Source of the DNA: Gammaproteobacteria bacterium
Lineage (GTDB): Bacteria > Pseudomonadota > Gammaproteobacteria > S012-40
Direction of reading: 5' to 3'
Assembly (NCBI GenBank): GCA_015491615.1
Contig: WFVN01000186.1
Coordinates: forward strand, 1-24,535
DNA length: 24,535 nucleotides
A program made the position numbers and the translations under genes. The notes beneath the pieces are model-generated. The model was given only the letters and a program-made list of their open reading frames with translations, was not told where the DNA came from and did no database searches. Shown one piece after another: positions 24,088-24,535 of this stretch; within the stretch, counting starts at the first letter, position 1, and each line of letters starts with the position of its first letter.

Positions 24088-24426
24088 ATGAAGATCAAAT
24101 GGTTGGGTATCCCCGCTGCCGCGATGCTGGTGTTCGGCGCTTCCACCGTCCAGGCCGCCGAAATGCCGCCGCTGGCCAAGAAGAGCGGCTGCACCGCCTG
24201 CCACGCCATCGACCGTAAGGTGGTCGGCCCCGCCTGGATGGACGTGGCCAAGCGTTACCAGGGTGACGGAGGTGCCCGAGCGGCCCTCATCGAAAGTGTG
24301 AAGAAGGGCGGCAAGGGCAACTGGACGGAAGTGACCAAGGGTGTGCCCATGCCCCCTTATTCCCCGCGCGTCAAGGACGCGGACATCGAACAGTTGGTCG
24401 ATTTCATCCTCGGCCTGGCCAAATAA
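24088..24426 (+). CDS. Class I c-type cytochrome, c551/c552-like
   Basis: The 112-residue product has a signal peptide ending STVQA (cut after residue 23), giving a periplasmic protein of about 89 residues. The haem site CTACH is at 35-39 (Cys35, Cys38, His39). The likely sixth ligand is Met88 in GVPMPPYSP. The segments CHAIDRKVVGPAWMDVAKRY and the terminal helix LVDFILGLAK match small cytochromes c551 of Pseudomonas type. It would carry single electrons between periplasmic partners, for example a bc1 complex and an oxidase or reductase; no redox partner is encoded in the window. The ribosome binding site GGGAGGAGAG (24073-24082) is strong, and the gene has its own promoter and terminator, so it is monocistronic. 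Confidence 0.93.
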   Translation: MKIKWLGIPAAAMLVFGASTVQAAEMPPLAKKSGCTACHAIDRKVVGPAWMDVAKRYQGDGGARAALIESVKKGGKGNWTEVTKGVPMPPYSPRVKDADIEQLVDFILGLAK

Positions 24427-24452
24427 AAACCGAAGGGCTACACACGCCTTTG

Positions 24453-24481
24453 AAGCCAGCCGGAGACGGCTGGCTTTTTTT
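24453..24481 (+). terminator. Intrinsic terminator of the cytochrome c gene
   Basis: GCCAGCCG (24455-24462) and CGGCTGGC (24467-24474) form an eight-pair stem with a GAGA (GNRA) loop, followed by seven T. Two more A-T pairs extend the base. The remaining 54 bases of the window show no feature. Confidence 0.93.
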
Positions 24482-24535
24482 GATCCTTTCCAGATAAGGA
24501 TGCCAGGGGGATGGAGGAGCGGGGAGGGGGACAAC

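Overview
The window is about 24.5 kb of GC-rich bacterial chromosome, densely coding. The gene order mnmE-mnmG-rsmG-parA-parB, then the F-type ATP synthase operon, then glmU-glmS is the arrangement known near the replication origin of many Gammaproteobacteria, such as Pseudomonas. The AtpE sequence, the c551-type cytochrome and the TraF-like outer-membrane protein suggest a sulfur-oxidiser or Chromatiales-like relative. That placement is an inference from protein style; no 16S rRNA or other marker is present.

Layout. (1) 1-5482: 3' part of mnmE, then mnmG-rsmG-parA-parB, tightly coupled (ATGA and GTGA overlaps), with a clear promoter just after mnmE. These genes cover tRNA wobble-uridine modification, 16S rRNA methylation and chromosome partitioning. 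(2) 5502-12840: ATP synthase operon atpZ-atpI-atpB-E-F-H-A-G-D-C, starting at a perfect TATAAT promoter and ending at a strong intrinsic terminator. (3) About 12854-18627: glmU-glmS (UDP-GlcNAc synthesis), an unrecognised five-helix membrane protein, mpl (murein recycling) and ubiX (prenyl-FMN for ubiquinone synthesis), all on the plus strand. (4) 18624-19843, minus strand: a two-gene operon of a zinc-ribbon membrane protein and a ketohexokinase-like PfkB kinase. (5) 20001-23841: a TraF-like beta-barrel protein and a calcium-loop lipoprotein (plus strand), converging on a second predicted outer-membrane protein (minus strand). (6) 23922-24481: a c551-type cytochrome with a consensus promoter, a hairpin-rich leader of about 130 nt, and a GNRA-loop terminator.

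The first 18.6 kb is conventional core chromosome. The less ordinary material lies from 18.6 kb onward: the animal-like ketohexokinase paired with a zinc-ribbon membrane protein; the barrel/lipoprotein/barrel cluster, whose plus-strand terminator lies inside the coding sequence of the opposing gene; and the structured cytochrome leader. A half-parS-like direct repeat at the predicted mnmG transcription start is also worth checking because ParAB is encoded in the same operon.

No tRNA, rRNA, CRISPR array, insertion sequence or prophage gene was seen. No gene-free stretch exceeds 300 bases. The longest gaps are 23842-24087 (divergent promoters and structured leader), 19844-20000 (divergent intergenic region with only weak promoter candidates) and 12770-12903 (terminator plus glmU promoter).
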